From assembly GCA_019638235.1 (NCBI GenBank), contig JAHBUE010000001.1:186001-250000 (forward strand): a stretch of 64,000 bases of DNA. Reading direction: 5' to 3'. A model generated the notes under the pieces. That model did not search any database and was not told the DNA's origin. It saw nothing but the letters and a program-made list of their open reading frames with translations. Of this stretch, positions 24,325 through 33,071 are shown in pieces. The first letter of the stretch is position 1; every line of letters starts with the position of its first letter. This stretch comes from Cyclobacteriaceae bacterium. Lineage in GTDB: Bacteria; Bacteroidota; Bacteroidia; Cytophagales; Cyclobacteriaceae. The translations under genes were made by a program, and so were the position numbers.

Positions 24325-27138
24325 ATGCCCAGAGACAGAAGTATTCGCTCCGTTCTGATTATCGGTAGCGGCCCTATTATTATTGGTCAGGCTTGCGAAT
24401 TTGATTATTCCGGTTCGCAGGCATCACGCTCCCTCCGCGAAGAGGGTATCGAAGTAGTGCTGATCAACTCCAATCCGGCCACTATCATGACGGACAAGGT
24501 CACAGCCGACCACGTGTACCTCAAGCCCCTTACAAAAAAATCTATCCGCGAAATATTAGAAAAACACAACATCGATGCCGTACTGCCTACTATGGGCGGC
24601 CAAACAGCCCTGAATCTTTGTATCGAGTGCGATAAGGCGGGAATCTGGCAACACTTCGGTGTTCGGATAATTGGCGTGGACATCAATGCTATTGAAACCA
24701 CAGAAGACCGCGAGAAATTCAGGTTGAAAATGCTGGAGTTGGGTGTAGGCGTGTGTAAAGGATCAACGGCCACATCATTTTTACAAGGAAAAGAAATTGC
24801 GCAAGAAATTGGGTTTCCGTTGGTAATCCGCCCCTCCTTTACATTGGGCGGTACCGGTGGCGGATTTGTACATAAACCCGAAGAGTTTGACGAGGCATTA
24901 AATCGCGGCTTGCACGCTTCCCCGATTCACGAAGTATTGGTTGAACAGAGCATTCTGGGTTGGAAGGAGTACGAGTTGGAATTGCTGCGCGATGGAAAAG
25001 GTAACGTGATTATCATCTGCTCCATCGAAAACTTTGACCCGATGGGCGTGCATACCGGTGACTCAATAACCGTAGCGCCCGCCATGACACTCCCGGATAC
25101 CGTTTATCAAAATATGCGCAACTTAGCCATTAAAATGATGAATGGCATCGGCCAGTTTGCCGGAGGTTGCAACGTTCAGTTTTCCGTAAATCCTGAAAAT
25201 GACGACATCATCGGGATTGAAATCAACCCGCGTGTATCGCGTTCATCTGCGCTGGCTTCAAAGGCAACGGGTTACCCGATTGCGAAAGTGGCTGCGAAAC
25301 TTGCCATCGGATACAATCTTGATGAACTGAAGAATGCCATAACCGGAACGACCACTGCCTATTTTGAACCCGCATTGGATTACGTGATTGTAAAAATTCC
25401 GCGCTGGAATTTCGACAAGTTTCATGGCGCCAACCGTAAGCTGGGCCTTCAAATGAAATCGGTTGGCGAGGTTATGGGCATCGGCAGAAATTTTCAGGAA
25501 GCCTTACAAAAAGCCTGTCAGTCGTTAGAGATAAGACGTAATGGTTTAGGAGCCGATGGAAAAGAAAACACAAACCGCAATGAATTGCTGTACAGCTTAG
25601 AGAATCCAAGCTGGAACAGGCTCTTTCATATTTACGATGCCATGAAGTTGGGCATCTCCATGAAAACCATTCAGAACCTGACAAAAATCGACAAGTGGTT
25701 TTTGGAACAGGTGTGGGAACTGGTTGAGATTGAACACGAGATTGAGAAATATAAACTTGATACCATACCGGTTGAGTTAATGCGCAAAGCCAAAGAAAGA
25801 GGATTTGCCGACCGGCAGATTGCGCACATTGTTGATTGCCTGGAAAGTGAAGTGCACGAAAAACGCAGAACAATGGGTGTTAACCGTGTGTTCAAATTAG
25901 TCGATACATGCTCGGCTGAATTTGAAGCCAACACCCCGTACTATTACTCTACGTTCGATACTGAAAACGAATCTGTTGTTTCTAACAAGAAGAAAATTAT
26001 TGTGTTGGGTTCAGGCCCGAACCGCATTGGTCAGGGAATTGAGTTCGACTACTCCTGCGTGCATGGTGTGTTAGCTGCCAAAGAGTGCGGCTATGAAGCT
26101 ATCATGATTAACTGCAACCCCGAAACAGTTTCTACCGACTTTGATATTGCCGATAAACTTTATTTTGAACCGGTTTTCTGGGAGCATTTGTGGGACATCA
26201 TCCAGCATGAAAAGCCGGAAGGTGTAATTGTTCAGTTAGGCGGACAAACTGCATTGAAACTTGCCGAGAAGCTGCACAAGTACGGGATAAAAATTATCGG
26301 AACATCTTTTGAAGCGCTTGACCTTGCCGAAGACCGCGGAAGTTTTTCAACGTTGTTAAAAGAATTAAACATTCCGTATCCTGAATTTGGTGTTGCCACT
26401 AATGCAGACGAAGCCCTTGAGGTTTCTAAAACCATTGGCTTTCCACTCCTCGTTCGTCCTTCGTATGTGCTGGGTGGGCAAAGCATGAAAATCGTGATTA
26501 ACGAAAAAGAACTTGAAGACCACATCATCGACATCTGGAAACACCTGCCCGAAAACAAGGTGTTGCTGGATCACTTTTTAGATGGCGCCATTGAAGCCGA
26601 AGCCGATGCCATCTGCGATGGAGAGAATGTGTACGTTATTGGTGTAATGCAGCATATCGAACCTGCCGGTATTCATTCCGGTGACTCGTATGCCGTATTG
26701 CCTCCCTACAACCTGGGCGATTTTGTGATGAAGCAGATTGAAACCTACACACAACGCATTGCTGTAGCCTTAAAAACCGTAGGGCTGATTAACATTCAGT
26801 TTGCAGTGAAAAACGACAAGGTGTATATCATTGAGGCAAACCCGCGTGCTTCGCGCACGGTGCCGTTCATCTGCAAAGCGTATGACGAGCCTTATGTAAA
26901 CTACGCTACCAAAGTAATGTTGGGCGAAAAGAAAATAAAAGACTTTAAATTTCGTCCTGTAAAGAAAGGATACGCTATTAAAGAGCCTGTATTCTCGTTT
27001 AATAAGTTTCCGGACGTAAATAAGGAGCTTGGCCCGGAAATGAAATCTACCGGGGAGGCCATTTATTTTATTGACGACCTGATGGATGACTACTTCCTGA
27101 AGATTTACAGTGAACGGAATTTGTATTTAAGCAGATAA
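24325..27138 (+). CDS. carB: Carbamoyl-phosphate synthase large subunit, without allosteric domain
   Basis: A 937-aa protein. ATG 24325 gives the usual start MPRDRSIRSVLIIGSGPIII. The two ATP-grasp halves are both present: first half with GQACEFDYSGSQA and the second, from about residue 570, with GSGPNRIGQGIEFDYSC. The protein ends about where the MGS-like regulatory domain of E. coli CarB (1073 aa) would begin, as is usual in Bacteroidetes. It makes carbamoyl phosphate for pyrimidines and arginine. No carA lies nearby. The next gene follows after 4 bp. Confidence 0.96.
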   Translation: MPRDRSIRSVLIIGSGPIIIGQACEFDYSGSQASRSLREEGIEVVLINSNPATIMTDKVTADHVYLKPLTKKSIREILEKHNIDAVLPTMGGQTALNLCIECDKAGIWQHFGVRIIGVDINAIETTEDREKFRLKMLELGVGVCKGSTATSFLQGKEIAQEIGFPLVIRPSFTLGGTGGGFVHKPEEFDEALNRGLHASPIHEVLVEQSILGWKEYELELLRDGKGNVIIICSIENFDPMGVHTGDSITVAPAMTLPDTVYQNMRNLAIKMMNGIGQFAGGCNVQFSVNPENDDIIGIEINPRVSRSSALASKATGYPIAKVAAKLAIGYNLDELKNAITGTTTAYFEPALDYVIVKIPRWNFDKFHGANRKLGLQMKSVGEVMGIGRNFQEALQKACQSLEIRRNGLGADGKENTNRNELLYSLENPSWNRLFHIYDAMKLGISMKTIQNLTKIDKWFLEQVWELVEIEHEIEKYKLDTIPVELMRKAKERGFADRQIAHIVDCLESEVHEKRRTMGVNRVFKLVDTCSAEFEANTPYYYSTFDTENESVVSNKKKIIVLGSGPNRIGQGIEFDYSCVHGVLAAKECGYEAIMINCNPETVSTDFDIADKLYFEPVFWEHLWDIIQHEKPEGVIVQLGGQTALKLAEKLHKYGIKIIGTSFEALDLAEDRGSFSTLLKELNIPYPEFGVATNADEALEVSKTIGFPLLVRPSYVLGGQSMKIVINEKELEDHIIDIWKHLPENKVLLDHFLDGAIEAEADAICDGENVYVIGVMQHIEPAGIHSGDSYAVLPPYNLGDFVMKQIETYTQRIAVALKTVGLINIQFAVKNDKVYIIEANPRASRTVPFICKAYDEPYVNYATKVMLGEKKIKDFKFRPVKKGYAIKEPVFSFNKFPDVNKELGPEMKSTGEAIYFIDDLMDDYFLKIYSERNLYLSR

Positions 27139-27142
27139 GAAT

Positions 27143-27727
27143 ATGCCTAACCTGTATATCATTGGTGGTTGCAATGGTGCGGGAAAAACAACGGCAGCCT
27201 ATACCGTGTTGCCTGAAATGCTTAATTGCAGAGAGTTTGTTAATGCCGATGAGATAGCCAGAGGAATTTCTCCTTTTCAACCTGAACGTGTTTCATTCCA
27301 GGCCGGAAGAATAATGCTGAACCGGATAAAGGAGCTGATTGAAGAAGGCGTTGATTTTGCATTTGAAACAACTCTTTCAACTAAAAGCTACACCACAGTA
27401 ATAAAAACGGCTCTTTCTAAAGGCTATAAAGTAACCTTGATTTTTTTTTGGTTGGAATCTCCGGAATTGGCAAAAGAACGGGTAAAATTCAGAGTCGCGA
27501 ATGGTGGGCATAATATCCCTGACGACATCATCGTAAGGAGGTATTTCAGAGGTCTGAAAAACTTTTTTACTCTTTATTTACGTTTAACTCATACCTGGTT
27601 GGTTTACGATAATTCAGCATCATTACCTGAATTGATTGCAAGAGGAGAAGATGATGATTTTGTTGTCATTAATAACGATATTTGGAAAAGATTATCTCAT
27701 GAGCACACAGTTTCAGGAAGTAAGTGA
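27143..27727 (+). CDS. Zeta toxin-like P-loop kinase
   Basis: A 194-aa protein. Walker A GGCNGAGKTT at residues 8-17, NADEIARGISPF with the putative catalytic Asp, FAFETTLSTKSY (strand 3 motif) and VKFRVANGGHNIPDDIIVRRY fit the zeta toxin / AAA_33 kinase family. Real zeta toxins phosphorylate UDP-N-acetyl sugars and poison peptidoglycan synthesis. It begins 4 bp after carB and overlaps a 51-codon gene by 29 bp, which could be a partner or antitoxin. It may equally be a non-toxic housekeeping kinase. Confidence 0.78.
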   Translation: MPNLYIIGGCNGAGKTTAAYTVLPEMLNCREFVNADEIARGISPFQPERVSFQAGRIMLNRIKELIEEGVDFAFETTLSTKSYTTVIKTALSKGYKVTLIFFWLESPELAKERVKFRVANGGHNIPDDIIVRRYFRGLKNFFTLYLRLTHTWLVYDNSASLPELIARGEDDDFVVINNDIWKRLSHEHTVSGSK

Positions 27728-27854
27728 AAAAATAACTGAGGGGGTTATTCTTGCAGTCAAACGACTCATCGAAAAAACCAAAAAAGAAGATGGCGAACTT
27801 GTCATCTCCAAAAACGGAAAGATTGTTCGGGTTAAAGCCCGCGATTTAAAATAA
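27699..27854 (+). CDS. Small protein overlapping the zeta-like gene
   Basis: A 51-aa protein beginning MSTQFQEVSEKITEGV at ATG 27699. It has one amphipathic helix (EGVILAVKRLIEKTKK) followed by a short beta hairpin (ELVISKNGKIVRVKARDLK). The start is inside the preceding gene (29-bp overlap), which argues for coupled translation. The helix-plus-hairpin layout is compatible with a small antitoxin, but it does not resemble the known epsilon antitoxin. Confidence 0.6.
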   Translation: MSTQFQEVSEKITEGVILAVKRLIEKTKKEDGELVISKNGKIVRVKARDLK

Positions 27855-27858
27855 TGCT

Positions 27859-28074
27859 ATGCTGCGCCTTTTTCTGATTTTTGTGTTGATTTTTTATGTG
27901 CTCTACAAGCTCGGCTTGTTTCGTGTGTTTGTAAGCGGGGTTAAACAGGGGGATTCCAATCCGAATATGAACAAACGTGCAGGCGGTAATGTTAACATTG
28001 ACACAGCGCCCCCGAAAGAAAAACGTAAGGGCTATAAAGGCGGTGAATACATAGACTACGAAGAAGTGAAATAG
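27859..28074 (+). CDS. DUF4834-like small membrane protein
   Basis: A 71-aa protein with one N-terminal membrane segment (LFLIFVLIFYVLYKLGLFRVF) and a cytoplasmic polar tail ending KGGEYIDYEEVK, the pattern of DUF4834 proteins found throughout Bacteroidetes. It begins 4 bp after the preceding small gene. Function unknown. Confidence 0.75.
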   Translation: MLRLFLIFVLIFYVLYKLGLFRVFVSGVKQGDSNPNMNKRAGGNVNIDTAPPKEKRKGYKGGEYIDYEEVK

Positions 28075-28081
28075 GAATCAG

Positions 28082-28135
28082 GTGTTAGGCTTAGGGCTTA
28101 GAAACCCAACCCCCAACACCTAAGCCCCAATACCT
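28082..28135. repeat. TAGGTGTTAGG-type degenerate inverted repeat
   Basis: GGTGTTAGGCTTAGGGCTTA is followed by AACACCTAAGCCCC on the same strand, giving an imperfect hairpin. The wording matches the repeat at 4421-4503. It fills the gap before dapF. Confidence 0.5.
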
Positions 28136-28145
28136 AAGTTTCCAA

Positions 28146-28919
28146 ATGAAAATACCTTTCACAAAATACCAGGCCACAGGCAACGACTTTATCCTGATAG
28201 ACAACCGATCGGGTGCGTTCTCTTTCTCTACCGACCAGATTGCACAACTTTGCGACCGCAAATTTGGCATTGGTGCAGATGGCCTCATTCTTATCGAGCA
28301 GCATCCAAACGCTGATTTCAACTTAAACTATTTCAACAGCGATGGCTCACAAGGCTTGTGCGGAAACGGCAGTCGCGCGGGCATACAATTCGCGTCAACG
28401 CTGGGCATCATCAGCAATAAAACTTCTTTCAATGCCTACGATGGCTTGCACGATGCCGAACTTCAGCCTTCCGGAAACATTCGTATGCGCATGATGGACG
28501 TGCACGAGATAACCGAAACCGGGGGTAATTTTTTTATGAATACCGGTTCGCCACACCTGGTTTGTTTTGTTGATGACGTGCAGCATTACCCGGTGTTTGA
28601 CGAAGGACGAAAACTGCGCTACGACAAACAGTTTAAGGAAGGAGCCAACGTAAACTTCGTTGAACTTCAACCCAACAACACCATTTTTATGCGCACCTAC
28701 GAACGGGGCGTTGAAAACGAAACCCTTTCGTGCGGCACGGGTGCTACGGCTGCATCTTTAGCGGCATCCCGCAAAGGCTATACCTCGCCCATAACCGTAA
28801 AAGTGCGGGGTGGCGAGCTATCCATAGAATTTGAACAAAGCGCAGACGCCTCAACCTTCACCAATATTTTCCTGAACGGCCCTGCCAAAAAAGTGTTTGA
28901 GGGAACTTTTGAGTTCTGA
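28146..28919 (+). CDS. dapF: Diaminopimelate epimerase
   Basis: A 257-aa protein of normal length. Both catalytic cysteines are visible in their conserved settings: LCGNGSRA at about residue 73 and SCGTGATAA at about 198. The N-terminal KYQATGNDFILID is also typical. It interconverts LL- and meso-diaminopimelate for lysine and peptidoglycan. It follows a repeat-filled spacer; a 222-bp gap separates it from secA, in which I see only the secA -7 element and no other gene. Confidence 0.97.
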   Translation: MKIPFTKYQATGNDFILIDNRSGAFSFSTDQIAQLCDRKFGIGADGLILIEQHPNADFNLNYFNSDGSQGLCGNGSRAGIQFASTLGIISNKTSFNAYDGLHDAELQPSGNIRMRMMDVHEITETGGNFFMNTGSPHLVCFVDDVQHYPVFDEGRKLRYDKQFKEGANVNFVELQPNNTIFMRTYERGVENETLSCGTGATAASLAASRKGYTSPITVKVRGGELSIEFEQSADASTFTNIFLNGPAKKVFEGTFEF

Positions 28920-29074
28920 TTACTGCCATTTTCGGGGTGGGAACTGCCAAAAATGGTAGCTGCCCGACCAAATCTGCTATTAAAGGCCTGTTGGAGCCAT
29001 TATTGCACCCCGCAAACCCACTTGCCGCCTGCCTATACATGGGGTTAGGGATAGGCTGAACGCGAAAAACAACT

Positions 29075-29082
29075 TAACTTTG
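29075..29082 (+). promoter_or_regulatory. -7 promoter element of secA
   Basis: TAACTTTG matches TAnnTTTG exactly, 59 bp upstream of the secA ATG at 29142. A TTG start at 29091 would lie almost on the transcription start and is rejected. Confidence 0.55.
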
Positions 29083-29141
29083 ACCCTCTTTTGCCTGTAG
29101 TTAAATATGTTCAGGCACAGACTTTAGGACTACGTTACGAT

Positions 29142-32100
29142 ATGCTACAATTCATTGCGAAAATTTTCGGTACAAAATCAGAAAAGGACATCAAGCGCAT
29201 TATGCCCTTAGTGGAGCAAACCAAGCAGGAAGAAAGCCAGCTTGGAGCATTAACCCACGACCAGTTGCGCAACAAAACCGTAGAGGTGCAGAACGAAATA
29301 AACGCCTTTCTGAAAAATATTGACGACCAGCTTGCCGCTCTTCACAAACGGATTGAAGAAAACCCCGAACTCGACATCAGCGAGAAGGAATCCATTTTTG
29401 CGGAAATTGATAAACTTGAACTCGACCGCAACAAGGAACTTGAAAAAGTTCTGTTAAAAGTTTTGCCCAAAACATTCGCCATCGTGCGCGAAACCGCCAG
29501 GCGCCTAAAAGAAAACAGCGTTATTGAAGTAACGGCCAACGACATGGATCGCGAGTTTGCGGCCAAATTCCAGCACGTAAAAATTGAAGGCGACAAAGCC
29601 TTGTGGCACAACCAATGGGTTGCTGCCGGCAACCTGATGACGTGGGACATGGTGCATTACGATGTGCAAATCATCGGGGGCATTGTGCTGCACGAAGGAA
29701 AAATTTCAGAAATGGCAACCGGTGAAGGAAAAACATTGGTGGCCACATTCCCTGCCTTTTTAAATGCGCTTGCCAGGCGAGGCGTTCACGTAGTTACTGT
29801 AAACAACTACCTCTCCGTTCGCGACAGCGAGTGGATGGCTCCGTTATTTCAATTTCATGGTATGCGTGTGGATTGCGTGGACAAACACGAACCCAACTCC
29901 ATTGCACGAAGGAATGCCTACTTAGCCGATATTACTTATGGCACCAATAACGAATTTGGTTTCGATTACCTGCGCGATAACATGGCGCGCGACCCGCAAG
30001 AACTTGTGCAGCGCGGCCACCACTATGCTATGGTAGATGAGGTGGACAGCGTGTTGATTGATGAAGCCCGTACCCCGTTGATTATTTCCGGCCCGATACC
30101 AAAAGGCGATGAACACGAATTTTACGACCTCAAGCCGCGCATATTCAAATTAGTAGAAGCACAGAAAAAATTAGTAGCCGACTATCTTATCCAGGCCAAA
30201 AAACAAATTGGTGATGGAAACGAAAAAGATGGCGGGCTTGCTTTGTTTCGCGCTTTTCGCGGATTACCCAAAAACAAGCCTCTTATTAAATACCTGAGCG
30301 AACCTGGTATTAAAGCCGTTCTGCAAAAAACCGAAAACTTCTACTTGCAGGACAACAAACGCAATATGCCGGAAGCCGATAAGCCGTTGTTTTTTATCAT
30401 CGATGAAAAAGATAACAGCGTTGACCTTACGGAAAAAGGTATCGACTTGATTACCGGTGAAGGCGAAGACCCGAAATTCTTTATCCTTCCGGAGATAGGA
30501 ACCGAGCTGAATAAAATAGAGAACGATACTTCGCTTGGCGATGCCGATCGTTTTCAGAAAAAAGAAGAAATCATTCGTGACTACCAGGTAAAATCGCAAC
30601 GCATTCACAGCGTAAACCAGTTGCTGAAAGCCTACACACTTTTTGAAAAAGACACGGAGTATATCATCGTTGATGGTAAAGTAAAAATTGTTGACGAGCA
30701 GACCGGTCGGGTGTTGGATGGCAGGCGCTACTCCGATGGCTTGCACCAGGCCATTGAAGCAAAAGAAAACGTGAAAGTGGAAGATGCCACGCAAACATAC
30801 GCCACTATCACCCTGCAAAATTATTTCCGCATGTATCACAAGCTTGCCGGCATGACCGGTACTGCGGAAACAGAAGCAGGGGAATTTTGGGATATTTATA
30901 AATTAGATGTTGTCACTATCCCTACCAATCGCCCTATCACACGCAAAGACCAGGATGACCTCGTGTACAAAACTGTGCGCGAAAAATTTAATGCTGTTGC
31001 AGATGAAATTGTAAAACTCACCGAGCAGGGTCGGCCTGTATTGGTGGGTACTACTTCCGTAGAAATTTCGGAGTTGGTAAGCCGGATGCTGCAAATACGC
31101 AAGATTAAACACCAGGTACTGAATGCCAAGCAACACCAGCGCGAAGCCGATATTGTGGCGGAGGCCGGTAAGCCTGGAACGGTAACCATTGCTACCAACA
31201 TGGCCGGTCGTGGTACAGACATTAAACTTACGCCCGAATCGCGTGCTGCCGGTGGGTTGGCTATCATCGGCACAGAACGCCACGAGTCGCGCAGGGTTGA
31301 CCGCCAGTTGCGCGGACGTTCAGGCCGCCAGGGCGACCCGGGTTCTTCGCAGTTCTATGTTTCGCTGGAAGACAACCTCATGCGCCTGTTCATGCCCGAA
31401 CGCATTGCCCGTATTATGGACCGCCTTGGGTTGAAAGAAGGTGAAGTGATTCAACATTCGATGGTAACCAGCTCCATTGAACGCGCACAGAAAAAAGTAG
31501 AAGAAAACAACTTCGGTATTCGTAAACGGTTGCTCGAATACGACAACGTGATGAACTCGCAACGCGAAGTAATTTACAAACGCAGAAAAAATGCCTTGTA
31601 TGGCGAGCGCCTGGAGCTTGACATTCTTAACATGCTCAACGACATCACCGATGAACTGGTAACCTCTGCCAAAGCCGCCAACGATTATGAAAGCCTGCGG
31701 TTAAATGCACTCAGCATACTTGGCCTCGATTACGAAATCAGTAAAGATGATTTTGAAAAAGGAACCGAAGCAAAATTAGCTAACGACCTTTATACAAAAG
31801 CATTAGAGCATTATCGTAACAAGAATAAGCGGGTAGCCGAAAAAGCCCTGCCGGTAATTAAAGATATCTATAAAAATCGTGGAGCTACCGTTGAGAATAT
31901 ATTGGTGCCCTTTACGGATGGTGCAAAAAATATTGGCGTGGTGGCCAACCTGAAAAAAGCAGTTGAAACCAACAATGCCGAACTGACGCATTCGATGGAA
32001 AAGATGATAGCGCTTGCAATCATCGACCAGCTTTGGAAAGAACATCTGCGCGACATGGACGATTTGAAACAATCTGTGCAAACGGCCGTGTATGAACAGA

Positions 32101-32492
32101 AAGACCCGCTGTTGATTTACAAGTTTGAAGGCTTTGAGCTCTTCAAACGTTTCATCGGCAAGGTGAATGAAGAAACTGTTTCCTTCCTGATAAAGGCCGA
32201 CATTCCTGCACAGGAAGCCGGAAACTTAGAAGAAGCCCGTGCTACCAGAGGCAGGCAGCGTTTTAACGAACAAAAAGAGGAGTCGCGCTCATTACTGAGT
32301 GGTGGCAACCAGCCTGCTGCACAAACCGACAGACCGCCCCAGGAGAAAGTAATGCCGGCCAAATCGCAAAAAGTTGCAAATCGTAACGACAAAGTATCGG
32401 TGCAATATACCGATGGCCGTATATTACGGGATGTGAAATACAAAAAAGTAGAAGAGGACGTTTTAAATAATCGTTGTATACTTATTGACTGA
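29142..32492 (+). CDS. secA: Preprotein translocase ATPase SecA
   Basis: A 1116-aa protein. ATG 29142 gives MLQFIAKIFGTKSEKD, the family start. Walker A MATGEGKTLVATF, DEAD-type box MVDEVDSVLIDEARTPL, AGMTGTAETEAGEFW and the second motor domain with GRGTDIKL and RQLRGRSGRQGDPGSS are intact. It is longer than E. coli SecA (901 aa) because of insertions near residues 340-450, as in other Bacteroidetes, and lacks the C-terminal zinc-binding tail. It drives Sec export, here including the T9SS protease and lipoproteins. The stop overlaps the next start by one base. Confidence 0.97.
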   Translation: MLQFIAKIFGTKSEKDIKRIMPLVEQTKQEESQLGALTHDQLRNKTVEVQNEINAFLKNIDDQLAALHKRIEENPELDISEKESIFAEIDKLELDRNKELEKVLLKVLPKTFAIVRETARRLKENSVIEVTANDMDREFAAKFQHVKIEGDKALWHNQWVAAGNLMTWDMVHYDVQIIGGIVLHEGKISEMATGEGKTLVATFPAFLNALARRGVHVVTVNNYLSVRDSEWMAPLFQFHGMRVDCVDKHEPNSIARRNAYLADITYGTNNEFGFDYLRDNMARDPQELVQRGHHYAMVDEVDSVLIDEARTPLIISGPIPKGDEHEFYDLKPRIFKLVEAQKKLVADYLIQAKKQIGDGNEKDGGLALFRAFRGLPKNKPLIKYLSEPGIKAVLQKTENFYLQDNKRNMPEADKPLFFIIDEKDNSVDLTEKGIDLITGEGEDPKFFILPEIGTELNKIENDTSLGDADRFQKKEEIIRDYQVKSQRIHSVNQLLKAYTLFEKDTEYIIVDGKVKIVDEQTGRVLDGRRYSDGLHQAIEAKENVKVEDATQTYATITLQNYFRMYHKLAGMTGTAETEAGEFWDIYKLDVVTIPTNRPITRKDQDDLVYKTVREKFNAVADEIVKLTEQGRPVLVGTTSVEISELVSRMLQIRKIKHQVLNAKQHQREADIVAEAGKPGTVTIATNMAGRGTDIKLTPESRAAGGLAIIGTERHESRRVDRQLRGRSGRQGDPGSSQFYVSLEDNLMRLFMPERIARIMDRLGLKEGEVIQHSMVTSSIERAQKKVEENNFGIRKRLLEYDNVMNSQREVIYKRRKNALYGERLELDILNMLNDITDELVTSAKAANDYESLRLNALSILGLDYEISKDDFEKGTEAKLANDLYTKALEHYRNKNKRVAEKALPVIKDIYKNRGATVENILVPFTDGAKNIGVVANLKKAVETNNAELTHSMEKMIALAIIDQLWKEHLRDMDDLKQSVQTAVYEQKDPLLIYKFEGFELFKRFIGKVNEETVSFLIKADIPAQEAGNLEEARATRGRQRFNEQKEESRSLLSGGNQPAAQTDRPPQEKVMPAKSQKVANRNDKVSVQYTDGRILRDVKYKKVEEDVLNNRCILID

Positions 32493-33010
32493 TGAACCGG
32501 ATTTTCCTTTTTAGTGCGCTGGCTTTACTTATAGCTTTTGAAGGGTGTAAACCCGTTCAGAAAACCACTTCGTCAACCCAGGGTGGAAGGTATCATGAAG
32601 ATTTGTCGGCCTTGCGGCCAACGAAGGAAGAGCCTGTTACGATTGACACCGTAACAGAAAACGGTTCAACCCGAAACCCCAACGTGTACGTTGAGCCAAA
32701 ATTTACCGTAAACAAACAGGTTGATACCGTGCTTGACAGCATCGACAGACTTAACCTGAACCGCAGGGCTGTTGATGGATTTACTATCCAGATTTACTAC
32801 GGAACCAAACGCGAAGATGCGCTTAACACAAAAAAAGATGCTACCATTCGCATACCCGAAATGGAAGCCGAAGTGCAGTATCTTCAGCCTAACTTCCGGG
32901 TAAAGGTGGGGCGGTATTTTAACCGCCTCCAGGCACAGAAAGATTACGAAACAATAAAGCAAGCCTTCCCTAACGCCATTCTCATCCCCGACAAGATTTC
33001 CCTGAACTGA
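32492..33010 (+). CDS. SPOR-domain lipoprotein
   Basis: A 172-aa protein with a lipoprotein signal (FEGC, Cys19), a disordered stretch of about 70 residues and a C-terminal SPOR-like fold (GFTIQIYYGTKREDA ... FRVKVGRYFNRLQAQKDYETIKQAFPNAILI). SPOR domains bind denuded glycan strands in peptidoglycan. It overlaps secA by one base (TGATG), so it is translated from the same message. Confidence 0.8.
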   Translation: MNRIFLFSALALLIAFEGCKPVQKTTSSTQGGRYHEDLSALRPTKEEPVTIDTVTENGSTRNPNVYVEPKFTVNKQVDTVLDSIDRLNLNRRAVDGFTIQIYYGTKREDALNTKKDATIRIPEMEAEVQYLQPNFRVKVGRYFNRLQAQKDYETIKQAFPNAILIPDKISLN

Positions 33011-33021
33011 AATCGTACAGT

Positions 33022-33037
33022 TTCAACCAAGGTTGAA
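33022..33037. promoter_or_regulatory. 16-bp palindrome upstream of the M20 gene
   Basis: TTCAACCAAGGTTGAA is a perfect 7-bp inverted repeat with a 2-bp centre. It covers the -33 region of the promoter whose -7 element is at 33059-33066, so it could be an operator. No regulator gene is adjacent. Confidence 0.45.
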
Positions 33038-33058
33038 CAGGTTTTCAGTTTAGTAATG

Positions 33059-33066
33059 TATTTTTG
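33059..33066 (+). promoter_or_regulatory. -7 promoter element of the M20 amidohydrolase gene
   Basis: TATTTTTG is an exact TAnnTTTG and ends 5 nt before the ATG at 33072, so the transcript would start at or next to the start codon. Confidence 0.6.
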
Positions 33067-33071
33067 AACTC

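Noticed and set aside
29091..29141. TTG start for SecA
   Set aside because: It would lie almost at the presumed transcription start and adds 17 residues without family match.
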